64,000 nt of DNA from Thermohalobaculum sp039821125 (GCA_039821125.1 JBCBOR010000013.1:1-64000), one strand, 5' to 3'; positions 1 through 9,686 are shown, counted from the first letter of the stretch. Made by a program: numbers and translations. The notes: generated by a model from the sequence alone, not told the origin.

Positions 1-3000
1 CCAATGTCGACATCGATGCGGTTGCGACGACTGTCGATCTGAACGGGCCGGTCACGGCGGTGACAGATGTGAACATCGCCGCGGCGACCAGTGCGACCGT
101 AGATGACCTCTCTGCGGCGACGCTCTCGATCACGACGACAGCCGGAGCGATCACGCAGAACACCGGCAGTTCGGTTGTGGTCAGCGGGACGACGACCCTG
201 TCCGCGGGTGGTGCGTTCGACGTTGCGCTCGATCAGTCGGGCAACGACTTCGACTCCGATGGCAGCGGCGATGCGGTGAACGCGTCGGGCACCAACGTCA
301 CCCTGACGGATGCCGACGCCATCGTGCTTGGCGACATCGATGCGGCCGGCACTCTGACGGTGACGGCGGGCGGCGCGATCTCCAACGATGGCGATGGCGC
401 CGTGGCCGGCGATGATGTTGACGTGGCGGGCGTTACCAGCCTGACCGCCGGCGGTGACATTCTGCTCGGCGACGCCTTCAACGATTTTGACGTTGTCGAT
501 ACGAGTGCAGCGAACGTCACTTTGTCGGACGCGAATGACATTGTCCTTGGGGACATCGACGCCGCAAACAACCTGACCGTCACAGCGCTCGGTGCTGGAT
601 CGATCAAGAATGATGGTGATGGTGCTGCGATCGGAGATGACGTGAATGTTGGCGGTATCGCAGGCCTAACCGCAGGCGGAGACATCGTCTTGGACGATGC
701 ACAGAATGATCTTGCAGTGGTGACGGGTTCAGCGACCAATGTAACGCTGAGTGAACTCGGCGGCTTTGCTTTCGACGCCTTTACGGCCAGTGGCACTGCG
801 GATGTCACTACGACCGGTGCGATCTCGCAGATCGCAAGCTCGGCGATTGTCATAGATGGTGTCAGCACATTGACGGCTGGAACCGGGTTTGACGTCTCAC
901 TCGATCAAGCGGCCAACGACTTCTCAGAGGTCCACGCTGCCGCCGCCAACGTGACATTGGCGGACCAGAATGCGATCACACTGGGTGATCTCGATGTTAC
1001 CGGAAACTTTGTGCTCACGGCAGGTGGCGCCGTTGCAGATTCCGATGCCACCGTCAGCGGAACCGGCATCAACATTGACGGCACCACCAACATCGTTGCG
1101 GTCAATTCAGGCGGTGCCGCTCAAAACGTGATCCTGGATGGCTCAGCGAATAACTTTGACGCGGACGCTGGCGGTGCAAGTGATGCCACCGATGATGTTG
1201 ATGTCACGGGCGCCGATGTGCATCTGCGGGATGAGGATGGGCTGGCACTGGGCAGCGTTTCGGTCACTGGCGATCTCTCTGTACTCGCGTCCGGGTCGAT
1301 CACCGATACAACTGGCGAGAACATCGTTGTCGCGGGCAACACATCGGTCCTTGCGGCGGGGAGCACAAACGCGGCGCTCGACATTCTGGATATCGATCTG
1401 ACCGATCCTGGTGTGCTTGGGGATGTCGATTTCTTCGATATCGCGTTGAATTCGGCTGGCAATCAGCACGATTTCAATACGATTGACTTCAACGGCGAAG
1501 ACATCGCGATCATCGACATAAACGATCTGTCCATCATTGCGACGGCGAACGCGGATGCATCGTCAGATCCAACTCTGAATGGCGACGGCGGTCTGGCGCT
1601 GGCGGTTTCAAATGACCTGAGTGTCACGTCAATCGATGTTGAGGACACCGTCTCGTTGTCTGTTGGCGGAAACCTGGACGCTGGGTCGGTTACAGCAGGC
1701 GCTGACGTCAACTTGGACGTTGCGCTTGATCTGACTGCGCAATCGATTGCGGCTGCCGGCGATGTCCTGATCACTGGCGGTCAGGCGGTTTCGCTCGGCA
1801 CAAGCTCTGCCGGCGGCAGTTCGAACATTTCGGCTGGCGCTGATCTCAACGCGACAACGATCACCGCGACCGCAAACAGCACGATCTCCGCAGGTGGAAA
1901 TCTGACCGCAACATTGCTTGAGACTCAGACCGGAAATCTCTCGACTGTCGTAACCGGCTCTTCGACGATCACGAATGTTCAGGTTGGGGGCAACACCGAT
2001 CTGCGGTCGAGCGGAAACCTGACGATCACCAACGAGTTTGACGTAGCGGGGTCAGCGGGTGCGACGACCAACGGCAATCTGACGACCCAGGATGTTACGG
2101 CTGGCGCTGTCGACTTTTCTGCACGCGGGGATGTTACGGTACAGAACGTCGCTGCGTCTGGGGGCGTGTCGATGTCTTCGGGGAATGTCCTGAGCCTTGC
2201 GCAAATCACCTCCAGCGGATCCAGCATCAATCTGTCTGCCGATACCAACTTCCAGATCACGGGTACAAGCACGGTGCCACTGGAGGCGAGGAACAATCTT
2301 ACCCTGACGTCCAGGAACGGGTCGTTCCAAAGCGAGCTTGGCTCTGGCACGTTGCAAGACGGCCTGACCTTCCGGGCGCGGACGGGCGATATCCTGCTGG
2401 ATTTCGCGGACGGTTTCGTGATCCTGGACCAACCAGGGACAGCTCCGTTCACGTTGGACGCACCGTCTGGAGTGTCGGTTCTCCGAGTCGACAATGGGTT
2501 GTTCGCGATTGGCAGCAGTGACTTCCTTGAAGAGGCGCAGTCTGCGGTCTTCAATCCGTTCTTCGGTGGGATCGACATCAATGATGACATTCTGCTCAAT
2601 GTCACCGGCGACTTCGCAATGGTGTCTGACGGAAATCTGTCGATCCGCGTCCAAAACACCAGCACGGCGCCGAATGACGGGCAGGGTGTCGTTATTGACG
2701 GTGTGACGTTTGTCGGCGGCGAGTTTTCAGATATCAGCCTGTTCGGTTCGTTCAATGGCGAAAGCGGTGAGGCAGCGGCGCTCGAGTTCCGCGACTCCTC
2801 TGAACTCGGCCTGCTTGCGTTCGTGCGTGACAACGAGAACACCGTGAACGGGTGTGTTATTCTGTTGCAGAGTTCTTGTCAGCCAATTGGCTCTCTGACA
2901 TTGGCTCTCGAGTTCGACACTGGTAGTTTGTTGGGCATCACCTTCGTCGATCCGTCCGAAGACGAAGATGATCCGTTCAGCAACCGCGGTGACGAGGAGG

Positions 3001-3011
3001 AATGGGAATGA
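1..3011 (+). CDS. C-terminal part of a giant beta-helical repeat exoprotein (filamentous-haemagglutinin/adhesin type), 5' end outside window
   Basis: The reading frame is open from base 3, so the GTG at 60 is not a real start and the gene begins upstream. The visible ~1000 residues are rich in G, A, D, N, T and V and very poor in Cys and Lys. A degenerate unit of roughly 70-77 residues recurs in the first half, recognisable by NVTL, (I/L)xLGD(I/L)D and LTAGGDI. Such strings are typical of right-handed beta-helix passenger proteins exported by two-partner secretion. The second half is more divergent and ends in a domain with two cysteines (NGCVILLQSSCQP) and an acidic tail. The stop overlaps the start of the CHAT lipoprotein (ATGA), so the two are translationally coupled. 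Surface or secreted location is inferred; the N-terminal signal and secretion domain cannot be seen here. Confidence 0.8.
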   Translation, partial: NVDIDAVATTVDLNGPVTAVTDVNIAAATSATVDDLSAATLSITTTAGAITQNTGSSVVVSGTTTLSAGGAFDVALDQSGNDFDSDGSGDAVNASGTNVTLTDADAIVLGDIDAAGTLTVTAGGAISNDGDGAVAGDDVDVAGVTSLTAGGDILLGDAFNDFDVVDTSAANVTLSDANDIVLGDIDAANNLTVTALGAGSIKNDGDGAAIGDDVNVGGIAGLTAGGDIVLDDAQNDLAVVTGSATNVTLSELGGFAFDAFTASGTADVTTTGAISQIASSAIVIDGVSTLTAGTGFDVSLDQAANDFSEVHAAAANVTLADQNAITLGDLDVTGNFVLTAGGAVADSDATVSGTGINIDGTTNIVAVNSGGAAQNVILDGSANNFDADAGGASDATDDVDVTGADVHLRDEDGLALGSVSVTGDLSVLASGSITDTTGENIVVAGNTSVLAAGSTNAALDILDIDLTDPGVLGDVDFFDIALNSAGNQHDFNTIDFNGEDIAIIDINDLSIIATANADASSDPTLNGDGGLALAVSNDLSVTSIDVEDTVSLSVGGNLDAGSVTAGADVNLDVALDLTAQSIAAAGDVLITGGQAVSLGTSSAGGSSNISAGADLNATTITATANSTISAGGNLTATLLETQTGNLSTVVTGSSTITNVQVGGNTDLRSSGNLTITNEFDVAGSAGATTNGNLTTQDVTAGAVDFSARGDVTVQNVAASGGVSMSSGNVLSLAQITSSGSSINLSADTNFQITGTSTVPLEARNNLTLTSRNGSFQSELGSGTLQDGLTFRARTGDILLDFADGFVILDQPGTAPFTLDAPSGVSVLRVDNGLFAIGSSDFLEEAQSAVFNPFFGGIDINDDILLNVTGDFAMVSDGNLSIRVQNTSTAPNDGQGVVIDGVTFVGGEFSDISLFGSFNGESGEAAALEFRDSSELGLLAFVRDNENTVNGCVILLQSSCQPIGSLTLALEFDTGSLLGITFVDPSEDEDDPFSNRGDEEEWE
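277..1010 (+). repeat. Degenerate in-frame coding repeats of about 210-230 bp inside the exoprotein gene
   Basis: Four copies of a motif encoding (T/A)NVTLxDxxxIxLGDxD occur near 290, 512, 737 and 946, so the spacing is about 209-224 bp. The intervening segments encode LTAGGDI-like strings. Copies differ at many synonymous and non-synonymous positions, which suggests old duplications kept by structural selection rather than a recent expansion. Spacings were read by eye. Confidence 0.6.
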
Positions 3012-5785
3012 CGAAGCTTAGAATGGCAAACTTGTCTTTCTCACGCGTTGCAGCAGCCACCGTGCTGACGGCAGCGACGGCGATCGCTGGATGTGGCCTT
3101 ACCCCAAGCGCGAATGGACTTTCGGATGAGCGCCGAGAGGAGCTTCGCGCGACAGCGGACAAAGCGACGCGCCTCTCCGAGTTGCAGCGTCAGGCGTATA
3201 CTAGGAATACGCTGTTGCAGTTTTCGGCGGCTGAACAGGATTACCGCGAGACCCTGGGGCTGGCGCGCGATCTCTTCCCAACCGACCCGGCTCGGGCATC
3301 GAGCCTCCGGCTTCACCTTGCGCTCAACAAGAGCAATCTTGGTCAGTTTGAATCGGCTGAAAGTCTCTTCGAGCGCTCTCGCCAGATCGTCGAGGAACTC
3401 GGCCCCTTCTCAGAGCGGGCAAAGCCAGACCTGTTCTACGCACAGCATCAGATGAACCTGAAGCAGTTCGACAAGGCGGACGCCATTGCGTCGGATGCTG
3501 TTCGGAAACTCGATGCGCTGATTCAGACCGTTCAGGACGATGGTGGTGGCGATAACCTCGACCGTCTCGAACTGGTGAGGCGCTCGGACGGGGCAATCCT
3601 TGTTGATCAGACTCAAGCAAACATCGCCAATGCGCGGACAACCCGCGACGCAAGCTTTGATGAGAACTCTGTGCGTCTCAGCGAGCGCCAGCGGCTGCGC
3701 CTGCAGAAAGTTCAGGCCCTTTATGTAAAGGCTCGCGCGCAACGTGCACTTGGGGCGTCCGAGGACAGCATTGCCGATCTGATTGCGACGGCCGAAAAAG
3801 ATCTGGTCGGAATACCTGATGTGTTCGGTCGATGGCTTCGAGCCGAGATCGCCTCGCTCCGCGCTGACAGACTGGCCAAAGAAGGCAAGACCGAAGCGTC
3901 CGTGCAGCAATTGGACAAAGCGATCAATCTGCTGCGCAAGTTTGAGATGGACTCGCGGCCCGAGGCACTGCTGCTCTTCAAGAAGGGCGAGATCCTGATC
4001 GAAGGTGGTCAGGGGCGTCTTGGCCAGGCCTCGTACCGCAAGGCGCTGGATATCATCCGCAACGACTCACAGGGTCTGGAGGTCGAACAAGCGCGATCGG
4101 TCATCGACCGCTTGCTTGATGATGCGCAGGCCGGTGACGCGGATGCGCAGAACCAGCTTTTCATTTTGATGCAGAAGGTTCGGTCCTCGGCGACCGCACA
4201 GACCGTGGCGCAGCTGTCGGCGCGCTTGTCGTCCGGTGACAGCGCGCGCGCGCGCGCCATCCGAGAAATTCAAGATCTCGAGCGCAAGATCAACGTGTTG
4301 TCGGCGCGGTTCGACCGTCTCGAGGCTGATCCAAACGCAGACTTTCACTACAAACGGGTGACGGAATCCAAGCTCGCCGAACTGAAGACCAAGTTCGGTG
4401 CGCAGGAAAAACTGCTGGAAGAAATCGCGCCAAATTATGATCAGCTTGTCGATACGACGCTTACGCTGAAGGAAGCTCAGGAGTCGCTCGCCGACGGCGA
4501 GGTTATGGCGATTATCCAACTCGGCGTTGACAAGGGTCTGGTTGCGGTCGTGACGAACCTGACCTTTGATGCGTTCGAGACCACGCTTAATCTTCAGTCG
4601 GCCGAGGAAGAAGTGCGCGAACTGCGCAAGCCCATCGATGGCGAGTTCCTGTTGGCGTTCGACCTCGAACGGAGCCACGATCTCTTCAAGACGCTGTTCG
4701 GGCCGGTCAGATCCAAGATCAAATCGGCGGAGCACCTGATCATCGTGCCGACCGGGCCGCTCATGTCGATGCCGTTCAATGTGCTGCTGACCGATGAGTA
4801 CAAGGATGAGATCAAGATCGAAGGGACAACACCGGAGACGGCGTACTTCGATTACTCCAAGGTTGACTGGCTCGGTCGACAGACCGGCATCACGACGGGC
4901 GTGTCGATTTCGTCTTTCTTCATTGGTCGGCGGGTGCCTGCATCGCAGGCAACCAAACCCTTCCGTGGCTTTGGCGACTTCAAGCAGTTTGGTGATGACG
5001 ATCTGACCGTCACGAAGATCGCGCAGCAGCGTGGCTTGCCAGAGAGTTGCAAGGTGTCCGTAAAGGCGCTCGGACTGCTGAACGAACTTCCTGGCACGAA
5101 AACCGAGCTTGAGAAGGTGCAGGAGGCGCTTGGTGTCTCCGATCAGGATGTCATTCTTGGCAATGATTTCAACGATATCGACGTGAAAAGCATGAACCTG
5201 AATCAGTTCCGGGTTTTGCACTTCGCGACGCACGGTCTTCTCGCACAGGACCCCCAGTGTTTGCCGGAGCCAGGGCTTGTGACCTCCTTGGGCGTGAACG
5301 GCGATTCGTTGCTGGAAGCAAGCGAGATCGTCAATCTCGACCTTGACGCAGAACTGGTGGTGATGTCGGCCTGTGACACGGGTGCGGGCGCGGGTCAGGC
5401 TGCGACGGATATCCTCGGGTTCCGCGGTGCAGGCGGCAGCTATGCGGCAGGTGGTGAAAGCCTGAACGGTCTGGCGCGCAGCTTCTTCTTTGCGGGAGCA
5501 CGCAATGTCGTCTCTACACACTGGTCGGTCGATGACCGCGCAACGCAGGAACTGATGGTTGGCTTCTACGACGCAGTGGCCAAGGACAACGAAGTCTCGA
5601 TCGCTGAAGCGATGCGGCAAAGTCAGGAAAAGCAGATCAAGGCTGGCGAGTTGTCCCACCCGTTCTTCTGGGCGCCGTTTGCGACAATTGGTGATGGCGC
5701 GCGTCAGTTGAAACTTGGTGTGGACACCGGCGCAGAAAGTTCTGATGAAAGCGCTTCGGTTGCGCCTAAGAACGACGGCGCATAA
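3008..5785 (+). CDS. CHAT-domain (caspase-like) peptidase lipoprotein with helical/TPR-like N-terminal half
   Basis: About 925 residues. An ATG at 3002 is in frame, but AGGAGG at 2995-3000 lies only 1 nt from it and 7 nt from the ATG at 3008. The 3008 ATG also overlaps the upstream TGA, so 3008 is preferred. The N terminus is a lipoprotein signal ending in a lipobox (AIAGC, Cys about 29). The middle (about 50-440) is helical, with repeated Ala/Leu/Arg/Glu patterns like TPR arrays. The C-terminal third is a CHAT domain: the catalytic His sits in HFATHGL (about 742) and the catalytic Cys in SACDTGAG (about 789), with a typical ending (ARNVVSTHWSVDDRAT, HPFFWAPF). Both dyad residues are present, so activity is likely. 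Likely role: cleaving or processing the coupled exoprotein or another envelope partner; this is inference. Confidence 0.88.
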   Translation: MTKLRMANLSFSRVAAATVLTAATAIAGCGLTPSANGLSDERREELRATADKATRLSELQRQAYTRNTLLQFSAAEQDYRETLGLARDLFPTDPARASSLRLHLALNKSNLGQFESAESLFERSRQIVEELGPFSERAKPDLFYAQHQMNLKQFDKADAIASDAVRKLDALIQTVQDDGGGDNLDRLELVRRSDGAILVDQTQANIANARTTRDASFDENSVRLSERQRLRLQKVQALYVKARAQRALGASEDSIADLIATAEKDLVGIPDVFGRWLRAEIASLRADRLAKEGKTEASVQQLDKAINLLRKFEMDSRPEALLLFKKGEILIEGGQGRLGQASYRKALDIIRNDSQGLEVEQARSVIDRLLDDAQAGDADAQNQLFILMQKVRSSATAQTVAQLSARLSSGDSARARAIREIQDLERKINVLSARFDRLEADPNADFHYKRVTESKLAELKTKFGAQEKLLEEIAPNYDQLVDTTLTLKEAQESLADGEVMAIIQLGVDKGLVAVVTNLTFDAFETTLNLQSAEEEVRELRKPIDGEFLLAFDLERSHDLFKTLFGPVRSKIKSAEHLIIVPTGPLMSMPFNVLLTDEYKDEIKIEGTTPETAYFDYSKVDWLGRQTGITTGVSISSFFIGRRVPASQATKPFRGFGDFKQFGDDDLTVTKIAQQRGLPESCKVSVKALGLLNELPGTKTELEKVQEALGVSDQDVILGNDFNDIDVKSMNLNQFRVLHFATHGLLAQDPQCLPEPGLVTSLGVNGDSLLEASEIVNLDLDAELVVMSACDTGAGAGQAATDILGFRGAGGSYAAGGESLNGLARSFFFAGARNVVSTHWSVDDRATQELMVGFYDAVAKDNEVSIAEAMRQSQEKQIKAGELSHPFFWAPFATIGDGARQLKLGVDTGAESSDESASVAPKNDGA

Positions 5786-5814
5786 GGCGAAGACCCCGGG
5801 GGAACGGGACAAGC

Positions 5815-7470
5815 ATGGCGGATATCAATCTCGCGACGATCACTGATCCGATCAGTGACGAACAACCGTGCGGGCCAGATCTCGACATGGAGTTCGATAT
5901 GGACTTCATGAACTTCATTGCCGAGATCGAAGGGATGATCCCGACGCGGTACTTTAGCTTTGATCCCGCGACGCTGAGTTTCGATACTTATTATGGCCAG
6001 ATCGGCGACTTTCTCGAACGGACGCGGGACATCAGAATTCTGGTTCCTCTCGCCAAGCTCAGGATCCTGCAAGGCGATCTGCCGGGTTTCACCGAAACGC
6101 TCGAGGTGATCCACCGCTTGCTGAAGGAAAGGTGGATCGACGTTCATCCGCAACCTGGCGATTTTCTCGAGCTGAGCATGGGTCAACTGTCCACGCTGGA
6201 TGACATGCCCAACGTGGTTTTGCCTCTGCAACATGCTCCGATCTACCGGTCGCGCAGGGCCGGGCCGATCACGCTTCGCAAATGGCAGATCGCGCAAGGC
6301 GAGGTAAACCCGCGTGAGGGTGAGGACCCGGTCGATACATCGACCGTGATGGGGGCGCTTTCGGAAGCTGATTCTGATGAACTCGGCGGAGTGCTTGAAA
6401 CGCTCGGTCGTGCTCGAGATGCAGTTTCAGGGATACGCTTTGTCTGTATCGAGGAAGCGGGTTTCGATCAGGCGCCAGCGATGGAGAAACTGCCGCAGGC
6501 GATCGAAGCACTGATCGCGTTGATCGAAAGTTCGACAGGAACGTCAGCCAGCGGCGAAGCTGTTGCAGACGGCAGTGATGCCGATGCCGGTGGTGCCGCA
6601 GCCGGCGCGACAGCAATGGTCGTTCAGCTGCCAGCGGGCTCGGTTGCCAATCGCGAGGAAGCCGTCGAGGCCCTGCATGCGGCTGCGAAATACTTCGCGT
6701 TGAAAGAGCCTTCCAGCCCTGTGCCCGTGCTGCTGCGTGAAGCGCAGAGCGCAACGGCGAAGTCGTTCTATGAACTGGTGAACGAGCTGGTGCCCGACAA
6801 CGCAAACAGCGCATTTGTTTCGCTGGGGCAGGAGCCTTGGTTTGACGTTTCGCTCTACACGCTTGATTCGCGAAACCCGGCGCCGGACTATGAGAATGAC
6901 GCGCCTGCCGACGAGGAAGCGACCTCGTCTTGGGAGAACGCGGGACTGGACGACGAAATCGTCTCGGAGAACGATCTGCCGGATGATGCCGCCGCAAGCG
7001 GCGAATCGGACGGTGAGGCAGCACCTGACGAATCTACGGTCGACGGCACCCTAGAGGAGGCTCGGTCAGAAGATGCCGGGCCGGATGACGCCACAACCAG
7101 TGACGACAGCGCCAACGATGACGTTGCCGAGGATGTGCCTGCCGAAGCAGAGCCCGAAGAAGAGCCCTTTGACCTTTTTGCCGACAACAATACGACGGAC
7201 GACAGTGGTGACGATGGGACCGATAGTACTGAAGAGGCTGCAACGGGCGCGCCAGTGTTCGTTGCGAACTCACGCCCCGAGGCAGTGGCCCTTATGGAAA
7301 AGGTGCTCGCCTACTACCGTGTTGCCGAACCGTCGAGCCCTGTGCCGCTGATGCTGGAACGGGCAATTGACCTGTCGTCGAAAAGCTTTATCGAGTTGTT
7401 GGGCAAGGTCCTTCCAGAAGGATCGCTCAAAGTGAGGCCGCAGGAGGGCGACAGCGGCTCTTCTTGGTAA
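5815..7470 (+). CDS. tssA: T6SS TssA/ImpA family protein with duplicated C-terminal segment
   Basis: 551 residues. The N terminus matches the ImpA_N domain (PISDEQPCGPDLD; then RDIRILVPLAKLRILQGDLPG). TssA proteins cap the growing T6SS sheath/tube and contact the baseplate. A segment typical of the TssA C-terminal half occurs twice: about residues 276-330 (ANREEAVEAL...EPSSPVPVLLREA...KSFYELV) and about 480-540 (NSRPEAVALMEKV...EPSSPVPLMLERA...KSFIELL). Between them lies a very acidic Asp/Glu/Ser/Thr/Ala-rich linker of roughly 130 residues, likely disordered. The start lies 29 bp after the CHAT gene, in the same direction. tssB follows after 126 bp, so a separate promoter for the sheath genes is possible. 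Confidence 0.88.
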   Translation: MADINLATITDPISDEQPCGPDLDMEFDMDFMNFIAEIEGMIPTRYFSFDPATLSFDTYYGQIGDFLERTRDIRILVPLAKLRILQGDLPGFTETLEVIHRLLKERWIDVHPQPGDFLELSMGQLSTLDDMPNVVLPLQHAPIYRSRRAGPITLRKWQIAQGEVNPREGEDPVDTSTVMGALSEADSDELGGVLETLGRARDAVSGIRFVCIEEAGFDQAPAMEKLPQAIEALIALIESSTGTSASGEAVADGSDADAGGAAAGATAMVVQLPAGSVANREEAVEALHAAAKYFALKEPSSPVPVLLREAQSATAKSFYELVNELVPDNANSAFVSLGQEPWFDVSLYTLDSRNPAPDYENDAPADEEATSSWENAGLDDEIVSENDLPDDAAASGESDGEAAPDESTVDGTLEEARSEDAGPDDATTSDDSANDDVAEDVPAEAEPEEEPFDLFADNNTTDDSGDDGTDSTEEAATGAPVFVANSRPEAVALMEKVLAYYRVAEPSSPVPLMLERAIDLSSKSFIELLGKVLPEGSLKVRPQEGDSGSSW

Positions 7471-7596
7471 CTCTGCGATGCAAGCGAGGCGAGCCTGATC
7501 CGGTTTTGTCACTTGCAACGGTAATCGATTGCGGCCAAAATATCAGCGTTTTGTTCAGGTGATTGTTTTGGTGCGCCTAACTGCAAGGAGATTGTA

Positions 7597-8127
7597 ATGG
7601 CTGACTCTGGTCAGAAGTTCATCCGGCGGAACCGGATGCCGCGCGTGCACATCGCATATGACGATCCTTATAACGCGGACAAGAAGATCGAGATCCCGTT
7701 CGTCATGGGTGTCATGGCGGATCTCTCGGGGAACGATGCCGGGGTCGAAAAGGAAGATGTCGCGAACCGGGAGTTCCTGGAATTCGACATGGATAATTTC
7801 GACGAGCGGATGTCCAAGATCGAGCCTGGTCTTGCGTTTTCGGTCGAGAACAAGATCGGCGGTGAAGACACTGGCGAGAAGATGTCGGTTAACCTGCGCT
7901 TCAAGAAAATGGACGACTTCAATCCGACCGCCATTGCGCGTCAGGTTGAACCCGTTGCCAAGCTCCTGGAAGCACGCGAGGCGCTCGCAAACCTGACCCG
8001 CTACATGGACGGCAAGGTCGATGCCGAAGACAAGGTCAAACAGCTTTTGAGCGATCCTGACCTTATGAATGCATTGAAAGAGAAGCACGACGCCGCGGCT
8101 GCCGAAGCCTCGGACGGTGACGAGTAA
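7597..8127 (+). CDS. tssB: T6SS contractile sheath small subunit TssB/VipA
   Basis: 176 residues, the usual TssB size. The N-terminal signature RNRMPRVHIAYDD and the VMADLSG segment are diagnostic of the family, and the acidic C-terminal helix is typical. With TssC it forms the contractile cytoplasmic sheath around the Hcp tube. AAGGAG ends 6 nt before the ATG. tssC begins 23 bp downstream, giving the standard tssB-tssC pair. Confidence 0.96.
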   Translation: MADSGQKFIRRNRMPRVHIAYDDPYNADKKIEIPFVMGVMADLSGNDAGVEKEDVANREFLEFDMDNFDERMSKIEPGLAFSVENKIGGEDTGEKMSVNLRFKKMDDFNPTAIARQVEPVAKLLEAREALANLTRYMDGKVDAEDKVKQLLSDPDLMNALKEKHDAAAAEASDGDE

Positions 8128-8150
8128 CCTCTCGGGAAGGGGCAAAGATT

Positions 8151-9647
8151 ATGAGCACTGAAGCAGAAGCCGGTGGTGGCGCTGAAGCCACGGAAACGGT
8201 TACGCCTGATGAGTTTTCCGATCTTCTGAAGCAAAGCTTCAAGCCGCGGACAGAACGCGCTGCCAGCGATGTCGAGAATGCAATCGGTATTCTGGTTGGT
8301 GAAGCGCTATCGGATGCGAACCTCGTCAAGGACGATGTTCTCGACACCATCGAGGAAATGATCGCACGCCTCGACGAGAAGCTGTCGGCGCAGATGAATG
8401 CCATCATGCATTCCGAGCCGTTCCAGCAACTTGAGAGCGCGTGGCGCGGTTTGCATCACTTGGTGATGAACTCCGAGACGGATGCGACGCTGAAAATCCG
8501 CGTGATGAATGTCGGCAAGCAGGAACTTTTCCGCACGCTGAAGTCGTTCCCGGGGCAGCGCTGGGACCAATCTCCTATCTTCAAGAAGATGTACGAGCAC
8601 GAGTTCGGACAGCTCGGTGGTGAGCCGTATGGCTCGTTGGTGATGGACTACTATTTCGACCACTCGCCGATGGATGTGCAGTTGCTGCGCGATATGTCGA
8701 AGGTTTGCGGTGCTTGCCACGCGCCTATGTTCACGGGTGTCTCGCCCAAGCTTATGGGCATGGACGATTGGTCTGAGATCAACAATCCGCGCGATCTGTC
8801 GAAGGTCTTCGATACGCCGGAGTACTCAGCGTGGAAGACACTCCGTGATGCCCCAGACAGCCGCTATATCGGCCTCTGCATGCCGCGTACGCTTTCGCGT
8901 GTGCCCTATGGCGCCAAGTCGGAACCGGTCGATGAGTTTGGTTTCGAGGAGGAAGTCGACGGGCATGACGGGGCCAAGTACGCTTGGATCAACGCGGCTT
9001 ACTCGATGGCGACCAACATCAACCGCGCGTTCAAGGAGTACGGCTGGTGCACTCGGATCCGCGGTGTGACGTCAGGCGGCGAGGTCGAGCATCTTCCGAC
9101 CCATACGTTCAAGACCGATGATGGCGGCATCGACATGAAATGCCCCACGGAGGTCGCGATTCCGGATCGCCGTGAGGCGGAACTCGCCAAATCTGGCCTG
9201 ATCCCGCTGATCCACCGGAAGAATACCGACAAAGCAGCGTTTATCGGCGCGCAGTCGCTCTACAAACCTCGGGTATTCGAGGGGCCGCAGGGCGTGGATG
9301 CAACAGCAGCGGACAATTTGTCGGCACGTTTGCCCTACATGTTCGCGACCTGTCGATTTGCTCACTACCTGAAGTGCATGGTTCGTGATGCTGTCGGGTC
9401 TTTCAAGGAAAAGCGGGACATGGAGGTTTGGCTGAACAGCTGGATCGCCAACTACGTCGACGGCAACCCTGAAGGGTCATCGGAAGAGACGAAGTCGCGT
9501 AAGCCATTGGCTGACGCGCGAGTCGATATCGTCGAGGACGAGGAGAACCCAGGCTACTACTACGCCAAGTTCTTCCTGCGGCCGCATTACCAGCTCGAGG
9601 GTGTCGATGTGGGCCTCAGCCTCGTGTCGCGGATGCCTTCGGACTAA
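8151..9647 (+). CDS. tssC: T6SS contractile sheath large subunit TssC/VipB
   Basis: 498 residues. Typical features are the early LDEKLSAQMNAIMH helix, ESAWRGLHHLV, the central PRTLSRVPYG segment, and the C-terminal YLKCMVRDAVGSF and YYYAKFFLRPHYQLEGVDVGLSLVSRMP. It is the main sheath subunit and the ClpV substrate complex together with TssB. A strong rho-independent terminator begins 10 bp after the stop, so the transcript from the upstream promoter should largely end here. Confidence 0.97.
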   Translation: MSTEAEAGGGAEATETVTPDEFSDLLKQSFKPRTERAASDVENAIGILVGEALSDANLVKDDVLDTIEEMIARLDEKLSAQMNAIMHSEPFQQLESAWRGLHHLVMNSETDATLKIRVMNVGKQELFRTLKSFPGQRWDQSPIFKKMYEHEFGQLGGEPYGSLVMDYYFDHSPMDVQLLRDMSKVCGACHAPMFTGVSPKLMGMDDWSEINNPRDLSKVFDTPEYSAWKTLRDAPDSRYIGLCMPRTLSRVPYGAKSEPVDEFGFEEEVDGHDGAKYAWINAAYSMATNINRAFKEYGWCTRIRGVTSGGEVEHLPTHTFKTDDGGIDMKCPTEVAIPDRREAELAKSGLIPLIHRKNTDKAAFIGAQSLYKPRVFEGPQGVDATAADNLSARLPYMFATCRFAHYLKCMVRDAVGSFKEKRDMEVWLNSWIANYVDGNPEGSSEETKSRKPLADARVDIVEDEENPGYYYAKFFLRPHYQLEGVDVGLSLVSRMPSD

Positions 9648-9656
9648 TTTTTTTGA

Positions 9657-9686
9657 CAAGGGCGCCCTTGGCGCCCTTGTTTTTTT
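9657..9686 (+). terminator. Rho-independent terminator after tssC
   Basis: A perfect 10-bp stem (CAAGGGCGCC / GGCGCCCTTG, 9657-9666 and 9670-9679) with a 3-nt loop is followed by seven T residues (9680-9686). A T-run also precedes the stem, so it could work in both directions. It insulates hcp from the tssABC transcript. Confidence 0.92.

Noticed and set aside
60..62. GTG as the start of the exoprotein gene
   Set aside because: The frame stays open upstream to the window edge with the same repeat style, so the gene begins outside the window.
4242..4257. (GC)8 dinucleotide run in the CHAT gene, a possible phase-variation tract
   Set aside because: The reading frame is intact, the run encodes a plain Ala/Arg segment, and such runs arise easily in GC-rich genes.
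4067..5812. 581-codon open frame antisense to the CHAT gene
   Set aside because: Antisense shadow created by codon bias; no recognisable motif, while the plus strand has an intact CHAT domain.
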